DNA of 64,000 nt from Krasilnikoviella flava (GTDB lineage: Bacteria; Actinomycetota; Actinomycetes; Actinomycetales; Cellulomonadaceae): assembly GCF_900167525.1 (NCBI RefSeq), contig NZ_FUZQ01000002.1, positions 1-64,000 of the forward strand, written 5' to 3'. Below are positions 1-9,118 of the stretch, piece after piece. Both the position numbers and the translations under genes were made by a program. The notes under the pieces are model-generated. The model was not told the origin of the DNA, made no database searches, and worked only from the letters and a program-made list of their open reading frames with translations. Within the stretch, counting starts at the first letter, position 1. Each line of letters begins with the position of its first letter.

Positions 1-912
1 GCCCCGACTCTTTCCCAGCCCGCACCGGTGCGTGAGCGGGGCGTGATCGACACGTCCCTGCGGCAGGCCGCGCGGCGGCGCAAGGGGGTCCGGTCGGTCG
101 GGTTCCACGCGTTCATGATCGTGTGCACGATCGTGGTGCTGTATCCCGCGGCGTGGATGCTGATGAGCTCGTTCAAGCCCAGCAACGAGATCATCGGGAA
201 CATCAGCCTGTGGTCGGACAACCTGTCGTTGTCCAACTTCGCGACCGCACTGTCCGGGATCGGCGGGGTCGGGTTCTGGACCTTCTTCGGCAACTCGATG
301 ATCCTGGCCGTCGCGTCCGTGGTCGGGGTGGTGCTGTCCTCCACGGTCAGCGCGTACGCGTTCGCGCGGATCGACTTCCCCGGCCGCAGCGTGTTCTTCG
401 CGATCATGATCGGCACCCTGCTGCTGCCGTTCCACGTCGTGATCATCCCGCAATACATCATGTTCAACGAGCTCGGCATGGTGAACACGTTCATCCCGCT
501 GCTCGCGCCGAAGTTCCTCGCCGGCGAGGCGTTCTTCGTGTTCCTCATGGTGCAGTTCATGCGCAACCTGCCCCGCGAGCTCGACGAAGCAGCCCGCATC
601 GACGGCGCCGGGCACGCCCGCATCTTCGGCTCGATCATGCTGCCCCTGATGCGCCCCGCGATCATCACCTCCAGCATCTTCGCGTTCATCTGGTCCTGGA
701 ACGACTTCCTCGGCCCGCTGCTCTACCTGAAGAAGCCCGACCTGTACCCGCTGCCCATCGCGCTACGCCTCTACGTCGACCAGACATCCGTGTCCGACTA
801 CGGCGCCCAGATGGCCATGGCCGTCCTGGCCCTGCTGCCCGTGATGCTCTTCTTCATCCTCTTCCAGCGCTACATCGTCGACGGCGTCGCCACCCAAGGC
901 CTCAAGGGCTGA
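1..912 (+). CDS. ABC sugar importer permease, MalG type (5' end cut by window)
   Basis: Inner-membrane permease of a carbohydrate ABC importer (CUT1 family). The reading frame is open to base 1. The first in-window start is a GTG at base 28 (294 residues), but no Shine-Dalgarno site precedes it, so the true start may lie upstream. About six hydrophobic segments are visible. The family EAA loop, which contacts the ATPase, reads EAARIDGAGHARIF near residue 190. It is followed by a YesL-like gene, a rhamnogalacturonan lyase and a sugar-binding lipoprotein, so the substrate is probably a rhamnogalacturonan fragment (inference). The MalF-type partner should lie just left of the window. Confidence 0.9.
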   Translation, partial: APTLSQPAPVRERGVIDTSLRQAARRRKGVRSVGFHAFMIVCTIVVLYPAAWMLMSSFKPSNEIIGNISLWSDNLSLSNFATALSGIGGVGFWTFFGNSMILAVASVVGVVLSSTVSAYAFARIDFPGRSVFFAIMIGTLLLPFHVVIIPQYIMFNELGMVNTFIPLLAPKFLAGEAFFVFLMVQFMRNLPRELDEAARIDGAGHARIFGSIMLPLMRPAIITSSIFAFIWSWNDFLGPLLYLKKPDLYPLPIALRLYVDQTSVSDYGAQMAMAVLALLPVMLFFILFQRYIVDGVATQGLKG

Positions 913-962
913 CGATGGCACACGGCGAGACGGTGCACAGGAACGCGACGGAAGGGGTGGCC

Positions 963-1619
963 ATGGCGGCAAGGTCCGGGCGGGAGGGTCGCGGCCGGCG
1001 GAAGCGTTCCGGCGCGGCGGGCGAGACCCGCACCGGGGCGGCCCTCGGGCTGTTCGCCGAGGTGGTGCTGGCCGGCGTGCTGGTCGCGCTGGGCAGCCTG
1101 CTTCTGGTCACCGCGGTGCCGTCCCTGGCGGCGGGCGTGGCACACGTCCGCCGCCAGGTGACCGGCCACGAGATCGGGGTGGCCCGCTTCGCCCGCGACT
1201 GGTGGGCGGCCGTGCGGGCCCTGTGGCCGCTCGGTCTCGCCGCCGTCGCGGTGGCGCTGCTGCTCGCCCTCGACTGGCAGCTCGCCCGGGCGGACGTGCT
1301 GCCCGGCGCGAGCGTCGTCGCGGTGGTGGTCGCGGTGGCGGCGGCCGCCGTGGTCGTCGTGCTGGCCCGGGCGGCGGGGGCCTGGTCCGAGGGGGCCGAC
1401 ACCTCCTCCGGCAGCGCCACCGGGATGACGGCGCGCGAGGCGCTGGCCGCGGGCGCGCAGCGCACGCAGGACGACCTGACCGGGTCCGTGCTGCTCGCCG
1501 TCGCGGCAGCGCTGTGCGTCGTCTTCGTCTGGATGCTGCCGCCGCTCGTGCTGGTGGTGGGCGGCCTGCTCGCCCTCGCCGTGGTGGGTGTCGAGATCCG
1601 CCGCTCCGCGGCCGGCTGA
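963..1619 (+). CDS. YesL-like (DUF624-type) membrane protein
   Basis: A small integral membrane protein of 218 residues with a basic N-terminus and about four to five hydrophobic helices. Its layout resembles the DUF624/YesL proteins that sit beside rhamnogalacturonan ABC importers in Bacillus; the molecular role of that family is unclear. The ATG at 963 is preceded by GGAAGGGG with good spacing, so I prefer it to the in-frame ATG at 915. It lies between an ABC permease and the PL11 lyase on the same strand. Family assignment is by overall pattern and context, not by a strong motif. Confidence 0.6.
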   Translation: MAARSGREGRGRRKRSGAAGETRTGAALGLFAEVVLAGVLVALGSLLLVTAVPSLAAGVAHVRRQVTGHEIGVARFARDWWAAVRALWPLGLAAVAVALLLALDWQLARADVLPGASVVAVVVAVAAAAVVVVLARAAGAWSEGADTSSGSATGMTAREALAAGAQRTQDDLTGSVLLAVAAALCVVFVWMLPPLVLVVGGLLALAVVGVEIRRSAAG

Positions 1620-1640
1620 GCCGACCAACACACCGCCGAT

Positions 1641-1686
1641 GGTCGAGCGGGTCGAGACCTGGTCCGTGGTCTCGACAGGCTCGGCC
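1641..1686. repeat. REP-like imperfect palindrome
   Basis: Arms at 1641-1659 and 1668-1686 pair with three mismatches around a short loop. The right arm contains the motif TCTCGACAGGCTCGG, also found at 6676-6691 and, in part, at 25844-25862. It sits just before the PL11 gene and could act as an intergenic hairpin or attenuator. Confidence 0.6.
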
Positions 1687-1733
1687 GACACTGTCTGATT
1701 CCGCAATGCAACGATGCAGAGAGGAACGAACCC

Positions 1734-4064
1734 ATGCGTACGACCAGAACCACCGCGGGCGCCGTCGCGGCACTGACGGCGGGAGTGCTCGCCGTCGGCG
1801 GCGTCTCGGCCGCCGCGGCGCCGGCCCCCACCGGAGGCCACGGGCGGCCTGACGGCGTCCAGCTGGAGCACCTCGACCGGGGCCTCGTCGCCGCCTCGAC
1901 CAGCGAGGGCGTGTTCCTGTCCTGGCGGCTGCTCGGGGACGAGGTCACCGGGCACACCGACACCGGGATGGCCGGGCCGGGTTTCGTCGTCTTTCGGGAC
2001 GGGAAGCGGATCGCGACAGTCACGGACTCCACGAACTACGTCGACACGGCGACAGCAGGCGGCGGCGCGACCGCGCGCTACGCCGTCGCGCCCGTCACCG
2101 AGGGCAAGCACGGCACGGAGCTGGTCGGCAGGCCCAGCGCTCCCGTGACCGCCTGGTCCGACGACCACCTCGACGTCCCGCTGAACAAGCCCGCCGACGA
2201 CGTGACGCCGCTGGGCGAGCCGGTCACGTACTCCGCCAACGACGCGTCCGTCGCGGACCTCGACGGCGACGGCGCTCTCGAGATCGTCGTCAAGTGGTAC
2301 CCGTCGCGCGCCAAGGACGTGTCGCAGAAGGGGTACACGGGCAACACGTACCTCGACGCCTACGAGCTCGACGGCACCCAGCTGTGGCGCATCGACATGG
2401 GCGTCAACGTCCGCTCGGGCGCGCACTACACGCAGTTCCCGGTGCAGGACTTCGACGGCGACGGGACCGCCGAGGTCATGGTGAAGACCGCGCCGGGCAC
2501 CAAGGTCACGACGTACCGGGACGGGCGGCCCGCGAACGAGCGGTACGTGCCGATCTCGAAGGCGGACCGCAAGGCCGGCGTCACGAACCAGGACGACTAC
2601 CGCTGGAGCGCCGCGGACTACGCGGACCACCTCGTGGAGCTGTTCCAGGGCTGGACCGAGGAGCCCGAGGTCGAGAGCGGTCAGTGGCCGGCGACGATCG
2701 AGGCGGCGCTCGGCATCGAGCCGCGGTACGACTACCCGCTGTCCGAGGACGACGCCCGCGAGCTGGTGGACCTCTACGTGGACGAGTGGGCGCCCGCACG
2801 GTCGGACCGCAACGACCTGCGCACCTTCGACGGCTTCGTCCTCACCGGGCCGGAGTACCTGACGGTCTTCGACGGCCGCTCGGGCAAGCCGCTGGACACC
2901 GTGGACTACGAGCCGGGCCGCACGGACGACGGGCTGCGCTGGGGCGACTACGAGTGGACGCGGATCGAGCCGGGCAACCGCGTCGACCGGTTCCTCTCGG
3001 GCGTCGCCTACCTGGACGGCGAGCACCCGTCGGCGATCTTCGCCCGCGGGTACTACACGCGCGCCGCGATCGCGGCCTACGACTGGGACGGGCGGCACCT
3101 GTCGACGCGCTGGACCGCGGACTCCGGGTTCAAGCCGATGAACAACCCGTTCCTGGACAGCGCCAACAAGGGCGTGCGGCCGGACCCGGAGAACGAGCTG
3201 ACGCAGCTGTGGGGGCAGGGGTTCCACTCGCTGTCCGCGGCGGACGTCGACGGCGACGGCCGGCAGGAGATCGTCTATGGGGCGGCCACGCTCGACGACG
3301 ACGGGACGCTGCTCTACTCGTCGTCCGACACCCTGCCGGAGGGGTCGTCGAACCCGGGCGCCGAGGCGAACCTCGGCCACGGCGACGCCATGCACGTCAC
3401 CGACATCGACCCGGCGCGCCCGGGCCTGGAGATCTGGACCTGCCACGAGGGCGGTGCCGGCGTGCCGTACGGCTCGGTGCTGCGCGAGGCCGCGACGGGC
3501 GAGGCCTTGTTCGGGGCGTTCTCGGGCAAGGACACCGGCCGGTGCCTGGTCGGCGACGTCGACCCCACCCCCGGCATCGAGGTCTGGGCGTCCATGCCCG
3601 ACGGCACGGACGCGTCCGGGCTCCTCAGCGCCACGGGGGAGCAGCTGCGCGCCACCACGCCGGGCACCAACCAGACCGTGCGGTGGGCCGCCGACGGCAC
3701 CACCCAGATCGTCACCGGCTCGCGCGAGGAGACCCCGCGGATCGTCGACGGCGACGGCACCGTGCGCCGCACGCTGGAGGGCACGCGCACGAACAACGAC
3801 ACCAAGGGCAACCCGTCGCTCGTCGCCGACGTGCTGGGCGACTGGCGCGAGGAGGTGCTGGTGCGCACGACGGACTCGTCCGCGCTGCGGATCTACACCT
3901 CCACCGAGGTGAGCGACATCAAGATGTACACCCTGCTGCACGACCCGCAGTACCGGGCCGAGGTGGCCCGCCAGCAGACCACCTACAACCAGCCGTCGTA
4001 CCCGGGGTTCTACCTGGCGTCCGACACCGACTGGTCGCAGGTCCCCGTCCCGTCGCTGAAGTAG
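1734..4064 (+). CDS. Secreted rhamnogalacturonan endolyase, polysaccharide lyase family 11
   Basis: Cleaves the rhamnose-galacturonate backbone of rhamnogalacturonan I by beta-elimination, outside the cell. The 776 residues begin with a Sec signal peptide (MRTTRTT, a hydrophobic stretch, then AAA-AP). The mature part carries the repeated calcium-binding loops typical of the PL11 beta-propeller: DLDGDG near residue 180, DFDGDG near 240 and DVDGDG near 504. The length matches catalytic-domain PL11 enzymes without an added carbohydrate-binding module. AGAGAGGAAC lies before the ATG. It shares a strand and probably a transcript with the upstream importer genes and the downstream binding protein. 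Confidence 0.93.
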   Translation: MRTTRTTAGAVAALTAGVLAVGGVSAAAAPAPTGGHGRPDGVQLEHLDRGLVAASTSEGVFLSWRLLGDEVTGHTDTGMAGPGFVVFRDGKRIATVTDSTNYVDTATAGGGATARYAVAPVTEGKHGTELVGRPSAPVTAWSDDHLDVPLNKPADDVTPLGEPVTYSANDASVADLDGDGALEIVVKWYPSRAKDVSQKGYTGNTYLDAYELDGTQLWRIDMGVNVRSGAHYTQFPVQDFDGDGTAEVMVKTAPGTKVTTYRDGRPANERYVPISKADRKAGVTNQDDYRWSAADYADHLVELFQGWTEEPEVESGQWPATIEAALGIEPRYDYPLSEDDARELVDLYVDEWAPARSDRNDLRTFDGFVLTGPEYLTVFDGRSGKPLDTVDYEPGRTDDGLRWGDYEWTRIEPGNRVDRFLSGVAYLDGEHPSAIFARGYYTRAAIAAYDWDGRHLSTRWTADSGFKPMNNPFLDSANKGVRPDPENELTQLWGQGFHSLSAADVDGDGRQEIVYGAATLDDDGTLLYSSSDTLPEGSSNPGAEANLGHGDAMHVTDIDPARPGLEIWTCHEGGAGVPYGSVLREAATGEALFGAFSGKDTGRCLVGDVDPTPGIEVWASMPDGTDASGLLSATGEQLRATTPGTNQTVRWAADGTTQIVTGSREETPRIVDGDGTVRRTLEGTRTNNDTKGNPSLVADVLGDWREEVLVRTTDSSALRIYTSTEVSDIKMYTLLHDPQYRAEVARQQTTYNQPSYPGFYLASDTDWSQVPVPSLK

Positions 4065-4100
4065 TCCGCAACTACCTCGGCGGGGCAGGAACTACCTCGC
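4059..4100. repeat. 20-bp phased ACTACCTCGG repeat, two copies plus an inverted half copy
   Basis: ACTACCTCGG at 4071-4080 and ACTACCTCGC at 4091-4100 are exactly 20 bp apart. An inverted copy-like GAAGTAGTCC at 4058-4067 includes the PL11 stop codon. The same units with the same 20-bp period occur at 13111-13210, and a degenerate copy (CCACCTCGGC) lies near 5476. The array ends just before the Shine-Dalgarno site of the binding-protein gene. Confidence 0.6.
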
Positions 4101-4115
4101 CAGAGAGGAACACCC

Positions 4116-5441
4116 ATGAAGGTCCCCGCCCGTCGCCGGCTCGTCGCCGTCGTCGCCCCCGCGGCCGTCGTCGCGCTGCTCGCCTCGTCCTGCTCGGCGG
4201 ACGACGCCCCGTCGGGCGTCGCCGAGACGCTCGACCCGGACGAGAAGATCACCTTGACCGTCGCCTGGTGGGGCGACGACGACCGCGCCGCGCGGTACAC
4301 CGAGGCGCTGGACCTCTTCGAGGAGCAGCACCCGAACATCACCATCCAGAGCTCGTTCGTGACGTTCGACGACTACTGGACGGCGCGGGCCACCGAGGCG
4401 GCAGGCAGCTCGCTGCCCGACGTCATGCAGTTCGACTCGTCCTTCCTGCGCGAGTACGCCGGCACCGGGCAGCTGCTCGACGTCACGCCGTACCTCGGCG
4501 AGGGGTCGGACGCGGCGATCGACACGACCGAGCTCGCGCCTGAGCTCGTCGACTCGGGGTCGATCGACGACGCCGTGTACGCGGTGCCGACGGCCACGAA
4601 CACGTGGGCCACGTTCTACAACCCGTCCGTGGTGGAGAAGCTGGGCATGGAGCCGCCGGCCGAGGACTTCACGTGGGACGACCTGGCGGCGTGGACCGCC
4701 GAGGCGAGCGAGACGGGCGCCGGCGAGGACCCCGCGCTGTACGGGGCCAACGACTACACCGGCGTGTTCTGGGCGTTCCTGCAGCACCTGGTGCAGGAGG
4801 GCGTCACGCCGTTCACGGACGACGGGAAGCTCGGCTTCACCCGCGACGACATGGCCGAGTGGCTGCACTCCGGGGACGCGCTGCGCGAGGCCGGGGCGTT
4901 CTTCCCGGTGAAGCGTGCGCAGCAGCTCGCGCCCGAGGGCGGCTTCACCGTCAACGAGCAGGCGCTCGAGATGAGCTGGGACAACTTCCTCGCCGGGTAC
5001 GTGGCGGGCTCCGGGCAGGACGACATCGCGATGCTGCCCACGCCGTCCGGGTCGGACGGCGAGAAGCACATGTTCGCGCGCACCTTCCAGATGGCGGGCT
5101 CCGCGCACACCGAGCACCCGGCCGCGGTGGCCGCCCTGCTCGACTTCTTCGTCAACGAGCCCGAGGTGGGCCGCATCTTCGGCACGTCGAAGGGCGTGCC
5201 CGCCACGCAGGCGCAGCGCGACGCCATGGAGCTCGAGCCCGGCTCCGTCGACGAGCGGGTGGTGCAGTACGAGGAGGAGCGCGCCGACGACATCACCGAG
5301 CCGGCGCCCATCCCCGTGGAGGGGTTCGGCGCGCTCGAGGCGGAGTTCAAGCGCCTCGGCGAGGAGCTCGCGTACGGCAACGTCACGGCGGACGAGTTCG
5401 TCGAGCAGTGGTTCACGATGGCGGACTCGCAGCTCGCCTGA
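4116..5441 (+). CDS. ABC importer sugar-binding lipoprotein (solute-binding family 1)
   Basis: An extracytoplasmic binding protein of 441 residues that captures a carbohydrate for an ABC importer. It has a lipoprotein signal: basic N-terminus, hydrophobic stretch and lipobox LLASSC with Cys26 as the lipid anchor. The mature start KITLTVAWWGDDDRAARYTE is typical of family 1 binding proteins. AGAGAGGAAC precedes the ATG. The cognate permeases are probably the one at the left edge and one beyond it, with the PL11 gene inserted in the same operon. The ligand is likely an unsaturated rhamnogalacturonan oligosaccharide (inference from context). Confidence 0.92.
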   Translation: MKVPARRRLVAVVAPAAVVALLASSCSADDAPSGVAETLDPDEKITLTVAWWGDDDRAARYTEALDLFEEQHPNITIQSSFVTFDDYWTARATEAAGSSLPDVMQFDSSFLREYAGTGQLLDVTPYLGEGSDAAIDTTELAPELVDSGSIDDAVYAVPTATNTWATFYNPSVVEKLGMEPPAEDFTWDDLAAWTAEASETGAGEDPALYGANDYTGVFWAFLQHLVQEGVTPFTDDGKLGFTRDDMAEWLHSGDALREAGAFFPVKRAQQLAPEGGFTVNEQALEMSWDNFLAGYVAGSGQDDIAMLPTPSGSDGEKHMFARTFQMAGSAHTEHPAAVAALLDFFVNEPEVGRIFGTSKGVPATQAQRDAMELEPGSVDERVVQYEEERADDITEPAPIPVEGFGALEAEFKRLGEELAYGNVTADEFVEQWFTMADSQLA

Positions 5442-5498
5442 CCGCCTGACCCGGCACCGTCACCGCGAGATCCGAGCCACCTCGGCAGAGAGGCACAC

Positions 5499-6647
5499 AT
5501 GAAGGTCACCATCCTGGGCGCCGGCGCGATCGCCGGCGCGCACGCGGAAGCCGTCCGCGAGCTGTCCGCGCGCGGCGGGCCCGTCGGCGTCCGGCTGACG
5601 CACGTCGTCGACGTCGACCCCGGCCGCGCGGCCGCGTTCGCGGCCGAGCACGGGGTGCCGCACCACGGCACCGACCTGCAGGCGCTGCTCGACGCGGGCG
5701 AGGTCGACGTCGTGCACATCTGCACGCCGCCGTCGGTGCACCTGGACGCCGCGGTGGCGGCGCTGCGGGCGGGGGCGCACGTCGTCGTGGAGAAGCCGGC
5801 GGTCCTGTCGCTGGCCGAGGCCGACGCCCTGGCGGCGGCCGAGCGGCAGGCGATCGACGCGGGCCTGCCGGGTCGGTTCACCCAGATCGTGCAGCACCGG
5901 TTCGGCGCGGGGATCCAGCGGCTGCGCCGCATGCTCGACGACGGCACGCTGGGCGCCGCCTACGTGGCGCAGTGCGACACCCTCTGGTTCCGCACCCCGG
6001 AGTACTTCGAGGTGCCGTGGCGGGGGCGCTTCGACACCGAGGGCGGCGGCACCACCATGGGCCACGGCATCCACCAGTTCGACCTGCTGCTGGCCGTGCT
6101 CGGCCCGTGGACCGAGGTGCGGGCGATGGCCGGCAGGCTCGCGCGGCACACGGACACGGAGGACGTCTCGACGGCGCTGGTGCGGTTCGCGGGCGGCACG
6201 ATGGCGACGATCACGAACTCCGCGATCTCGCCGCGCCAGACGTCACGACTGCGCTTCGACACCGAGGCGGCGACGGTCGAGCTGGAGCACCTGTACGGGT
6301 ACGACGACACGAGCTGGACCATCACCCCCGCGGCCGGGCGCGAGGACGTCGCCGAGGCGTGGGCGGCGGACGCGGCGGCGACGCACGAGGCGTCGGACGG
6401 CGGCGCGAGCGGCCACCTGGCCCAGCTCGTGCCCACCTATCTCGCCCTGGCCGAGCGGCGCACCCCGCCGGTCACGGTCGCCGACACCCGCGCCACCCTC
6501 GAGCTGGCCGCGGCGATCTACAAGTCCGCGTTCACGGACGCCACCGTCCGGTCCGGCGAGATCGTCGAGGGCGACCCGTTCCACGCCTCGATGGCCGGCT
6601 CCGGCACGCCCTGGCCGCCGGTCAAGGACGTCCCGTCCGCTGGTTGA
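5499..6647 (+). CDS. Gfo/Idh/MocA family NAD(P)-dependent oxidoreductase
   Basis: A cytoplasmic sugar or sugar-acid dehydrogenase of 382 residues. The N-terminal Rossmann fold opens with VTILGAGAIAGAHAEAV (GxGxxG type). The EKP motif near residue 98 and HGIHQFD near 190, with the family's catalytic His/Asp pattern, are both present. It lies 57 bases after the binding-protein gene and probably belongs to the rhamnogalacturonan operon. It may process a released sugar acid such as a 4,5-unsaturated galacturonate product, but the substrate cannot be read from sequence. Its TGA stop is embedded in the REP-like palindrome at 6640-6691. Confidence 0.87.
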   Translation: MKVTILGAGAIAGAHAEAVRELSARGGPVGVRLTHVVDVDPGRAAAFAAEHGVPHHGTDLQALLDAGEVDVVHICTPPSVHLDAAVAALRAGAHVVVEKPAVLSLAEADALAAAERQAIDAGLPGRFTQIVQHRFGAGIQRLRRMLDDGTLGAAYVAQCDTLWFRTPEYFEVPWRGRFDTEGGGTTMGHGIHQFDLLLAVLGPWTEVRAMAGRLARHTDTEDVSTALVRFAGGTMATITNSAISPRQTSRLRFDTEAATVELEHLYGYDDTSWTITPAAGREDVAEAWAADAAATHEASDGGASGHLAQLVPTYLALAERRTPPVTVADTRATLELAAAIYKSAFTDATVRSGEIVEGDPFHASMAGSGTPWPPVKDVPSAG

Positions 6648-6691
6648 GCCTGTCGGAACCCGGCTCCCGGGGTCTCGACAGGCTCGACCAG
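6640..6691. repeat. REP-like palindrome overlapping a stop codon
   Basis: The 16-bp arms at 6640-6655 and 6676-6691 (CGACAGGCTCGACCAG on the right) pair with one mismatch. The left arm supplies the TGA stop of the upstream oxidoreductase. It may act as a transcription terminator or transcript 3' end, although no T-tract follows. Confidence 0.65.
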
Positions 6692-6730
6692 CAGTGCCCC
6701 CGCCGCCCGGTCTGACACGCCCTGAGAAAC

Positions 6731-6774
6731 GCCGACCGCGCGGTCGGCGCCCCTGTTAACGTGACCACGCTCAC
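6731..6774 (+). promoter_or_regulatory. Candidate operator region before the second ABC importer
   Basis: A perfect 18-bp palindrome GCCGACCGCGCGGTCGGC lies at 6731-6748. TGTTAAC at 6754-6760 follows, and then GTGA-N6-TCAC at 6761-6774 resembles a LacI-family half-site pair. The region lies 51 to 94 bases before the binding-protein start. The regulator is unknown. Confidence 0.4.
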
Positions 6775-6824
6775 ACGCGCCCGGGGCACGCGCCCCGGCC
6801 GACGTCACGACGAAGTGGGGACGG

Positions 6825-8159
6825 ATGCGACAGGTCACGAGACGGGAGCTCCTCGGCTGGGGGCTCGCCGGGGGAGCGACGGCGATGCTCGCCGGGTGCG
6901 CGACACCCGGCACGACGTCGGTCAACGCCCAGCCGGTGGTGCCGGCCGCGGCAGGGGAGAAGGTCACGCTCACGTACTGGGCGTGGCTCAAGGACCTGCA
7001 GAAGGTCGCCGACGTCTGGAACGCCAAGAACCCGGGCGTCCAGGTGCAGGTCTCCTGGATCCCGGGCGGTAACGACGGCGGCTACCAGAAGATGTACTCG
7101 GCGCTCGCGGCCGGCGGCGGGCCCGACCTGGCGCAGGTGGAGATGCGCACCGTGCCCGAGTTCATGCTGGTCAACGGGCTGGTCGACCTCGAGCGGTACG
7201 GGGTCTCGGAGCACGCCGACAAGTTCGACGAGACCCTCTGGAGCCAGGTGAGCTTCGCGGGCGGCGTCTACGGCATCCCGCAGGACTCCGGCCCCGTGGG
7301 GATGTACTACCGGCCCGACCTGTACGAGCAGGTGGGCGCCGACGTCCCCACCACGTGGGCGCAGTGGGCCGAGGTGGCGCCCGCGTTCCGCGACGCCGGC
7401 GTCTACATCGACTCCTTCCCGCTGGACGACACGTCGGTGTTCACCGCGCACGCCATGCAGGCCGGGGCCACGTGGCTGCGCAGCGCCGAGGACGGCTGGG
7501 TCATCGACATGGCGGGCGAGGTGACGCTCGACGTCGCGCGCTTCTTCGACCAGGTGATCGACGACGACCTGGTGACCACGGCCGCCAACCCCTACACCCC
7601 CGGCTGGTACGCCGCCGCGGCGCACGACCAGATCGCCTCCCTGGTGAGCGCGAGCTGGGGCGACGCGCTGCTGCAGAGCGTGAGCGGGGCCGAGGGGAAG
7701 TGGCGCGTGGCGCCCGCCCCGCGCTGGGACCACGGCTTCGGGTCGTCGTTCATCGGCGGCTCGACGTCGGCGGTGCTGGCGAACAGCAAGCACCCGAAGG
7801 AGGCGATGGAGTTCGCCGTCTGGATGAACACGGACCCGGAGGGCATCGACGCGATGATCGAGCACTCCGGGATCGGGTGGTCGCCCGCCCGCGACTACAT
7901 CGGGGCCGCGCGCGAGGAGCCGAGCGAGTTCTTCGGCGGGCAGCGGTACAACACGGAGGTCTTCCAGCCCGCCACGCAGGACCAGAACCCCGACTGGCAG
8001 TGGTGGCCGATCACGCAGCAGACGTTCAACATCCTCGGCGACGGGTTCCGGCGCAAGGCGACGGGCGGCACGCTCGTCGACGCCGTCGTCGCCGCGGAGG
8101 AGCGGACCATCGAGGTGTTCCGTCAGAAGGGCCTGACGATCCGGAAGGCGGAGCGATGA
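6825..8159 (+). CDS. ABC importer sugar-binding lipoprotein, Tat-type signal
   Basis: Solute-binding protein of 444 residues for a carbohydrate ABC importer. The signal carries twin arginines (TRRELLG) and a lipobox MLAGC with Cys25 as the lipid anchor, suggesting Tat export of a folded lipoprotein. The mature start KVTLTYWAWLKDLQKV is typical of family 1 binding proteins. It is the first gene of a tight operon: the next gene starts inside its stop codon (ATGA), followed by the second permease and a GH2 beta-galactosidase. Galacto-oligosaccharides from pectin side chains are therefore a likely ligand (inference). Confidence 0.92.
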   Translation: MRQVTRRELLGWGLAGGATAMLAGCATPGTTSVNAQPVVPAAAGEKVTLTYWAWLKDLQKVADVWNAKNPGVQVQVSWIPGGNDGGYQKMYSALAAGGGPDLAQVEMRTVPEFMLVNGLVDLERYGVSEHADKFDETLWSQVSFAGGVYGIPQDSGPVGMYYRPDLYEQVGADVPTTWAQWAEVAPAFRDAGVYIDSFPLDDTSVFTAHAMQAGATWLRSAEDGWVIDMAGEVTLDVARFFDQVIDDDLVTTAANPYTPGWYAAAAHDQIASLVSASWGDALLQSVSGAEGKWRVAPAPRWDHGFGSSFIGGSTSAVLANSKHPKEAMEFAVWMNTDPEGIDAMIEHSGIGWSPARDYIGAAREEPSEFFGGQRYNTEVFQPATQDQNPDWQWWPITQQTFNILGDGFRRKATGGTLVDAVVAAEERTIEVFRQKGLTIRKAER

Positions 8160-9118
8160 CCACGCAGACCACCACCACGCCGACCGGCGCGGCGCCCGGT
8201 ACGCGCGTCGCGGGCCGACCGCCGAAGAAGCGCAGCACCGCCGTCGACCGTGCGCCCTGGATCCTGGTGGGTCCGTTCCTCGCGCTGTTCCTGCTGACGT
8301 TCGTGCTGCCGATCATCGTGGCGATCGGGCAGAGCTTCACCACCGTCACCCGTGCCGGCCTGTTCGGCGAGCAGGGTGTCACCACGGGCTTCGCCTGGTT
8401 CGAGAACTACCGGATCGCGCTCGAGGACGGGAACTTCGTCGCGTCGATCTGGCGGATGCTGCTGTTCGGCGTCGTGCAGGTGCCGGTGATGATCGTCGCC
8501 GCGACGGTGCTCGCGCTGCTGCTCGAGTCCGCGTCGGCGCGCTGGCCCGGCTTCTTCCGCGCCACCTTCTTCATGCCGTACGGGATCCCGGGCGTCATCG
8601 CGACGATCCTGTGGTCGTTCCTCTACGTGCCGGGCCTGAGCCCGATCATCGACCTGACCGAGACGCTGTTCGGGTTCACGCCCGACTTCCTCGGCGCCGG
8701 CACCGTGCTGTGGTCCATCGCGAACATCGTCACCTGGACGTACGCGGGCTACAACATGCTCATCATCGTGGCCCAGCTCAAGGCCATCCCGCCGGAGATG
8801 TACGAGGCGGCGCGCGTGGACGGCGCCGGCCCGTGGCGCACGGCGTGGAGCATCCAGCTGCCGCTGATCCGCCCGGCGCTGGTGCTCACCACCGTCTTCT
8901 CCATCATCGGCACGCTGCAGCTCTTCGCCGAGCCTCAGCTGCTCATGACGGTCTCGCCCGCGATCGACTCGCAGTTCACGCCCAACCTGTCCGCCTACAC
9001 GACCGCCTTCGCCTACAACGACTACAACGTCGCGGCCGCCCAGTCGGTGCTCATCGCGCTCGTCGCGTTCGCGCTCTCCTTCCTCTTCCTCCGGCTGACG
9101 AACAGGAGCTCGCGATGA
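8156..9118 (+). CDS. ABC sugar importer permease, MalF type
   Basis: Inner-membrane subunit of 320 residues with a cytoplasmic N-terminal tail of about 35 residues, six transmembrane helices and the EAA loop EAARVDGAGPWRTAW near residue 218. The ATG at 8156 overlaps the stop of the binding-protein gene by 4 bases, and GGAAGGCGG lies just upstream, so translation is probably coupled. It forms the importer with the next gene. No ATPase gene is present in the operon. Confidence 0.93.
   Translation: MTTQTTTTPTGAAPGTRVAGRPPKKRSTAVDRAPWILVGPFLALFLLTFVLPIIVAIGQSFTTVTRAGLFGEQGVTTGFAWFENYRIALEDGNFVASIWRMLLFGVVQVPVMIVAATVLALLLESASARWPGFFRATFFMPYGIPGVIATILWSFLYVPGLSPIIDLTETLFGFTPDFLGAGTVLWSIANIVTWTYAGYNMLIIVAQLKAIPPEMYEAARVDGAGPWRTAWSIQLPLIRPALVLTTVFSIIGTLQLFAEPQLLMTVSPAIDSQFTPNLSAYTTAFAYNDYNVAAAQSVLIALVAFALSFLFLRLTNRSSR

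Noticed and set aside
870-3941. Very long minus-strand open frame opposite the PL11 gene
   Set aside because: High GC leaves few stops on the opposite strand. The predicted protein is Arg/Val/Gly-rich without domains, while the plus-strand frame is a clear PL11 enzyme.
5499-6647. Assignment of this oxidoreductase to a named sugar pathway
   Set aside because: The Gfo/Idh/MocA family is too broad; context alone does not fix a substrate.
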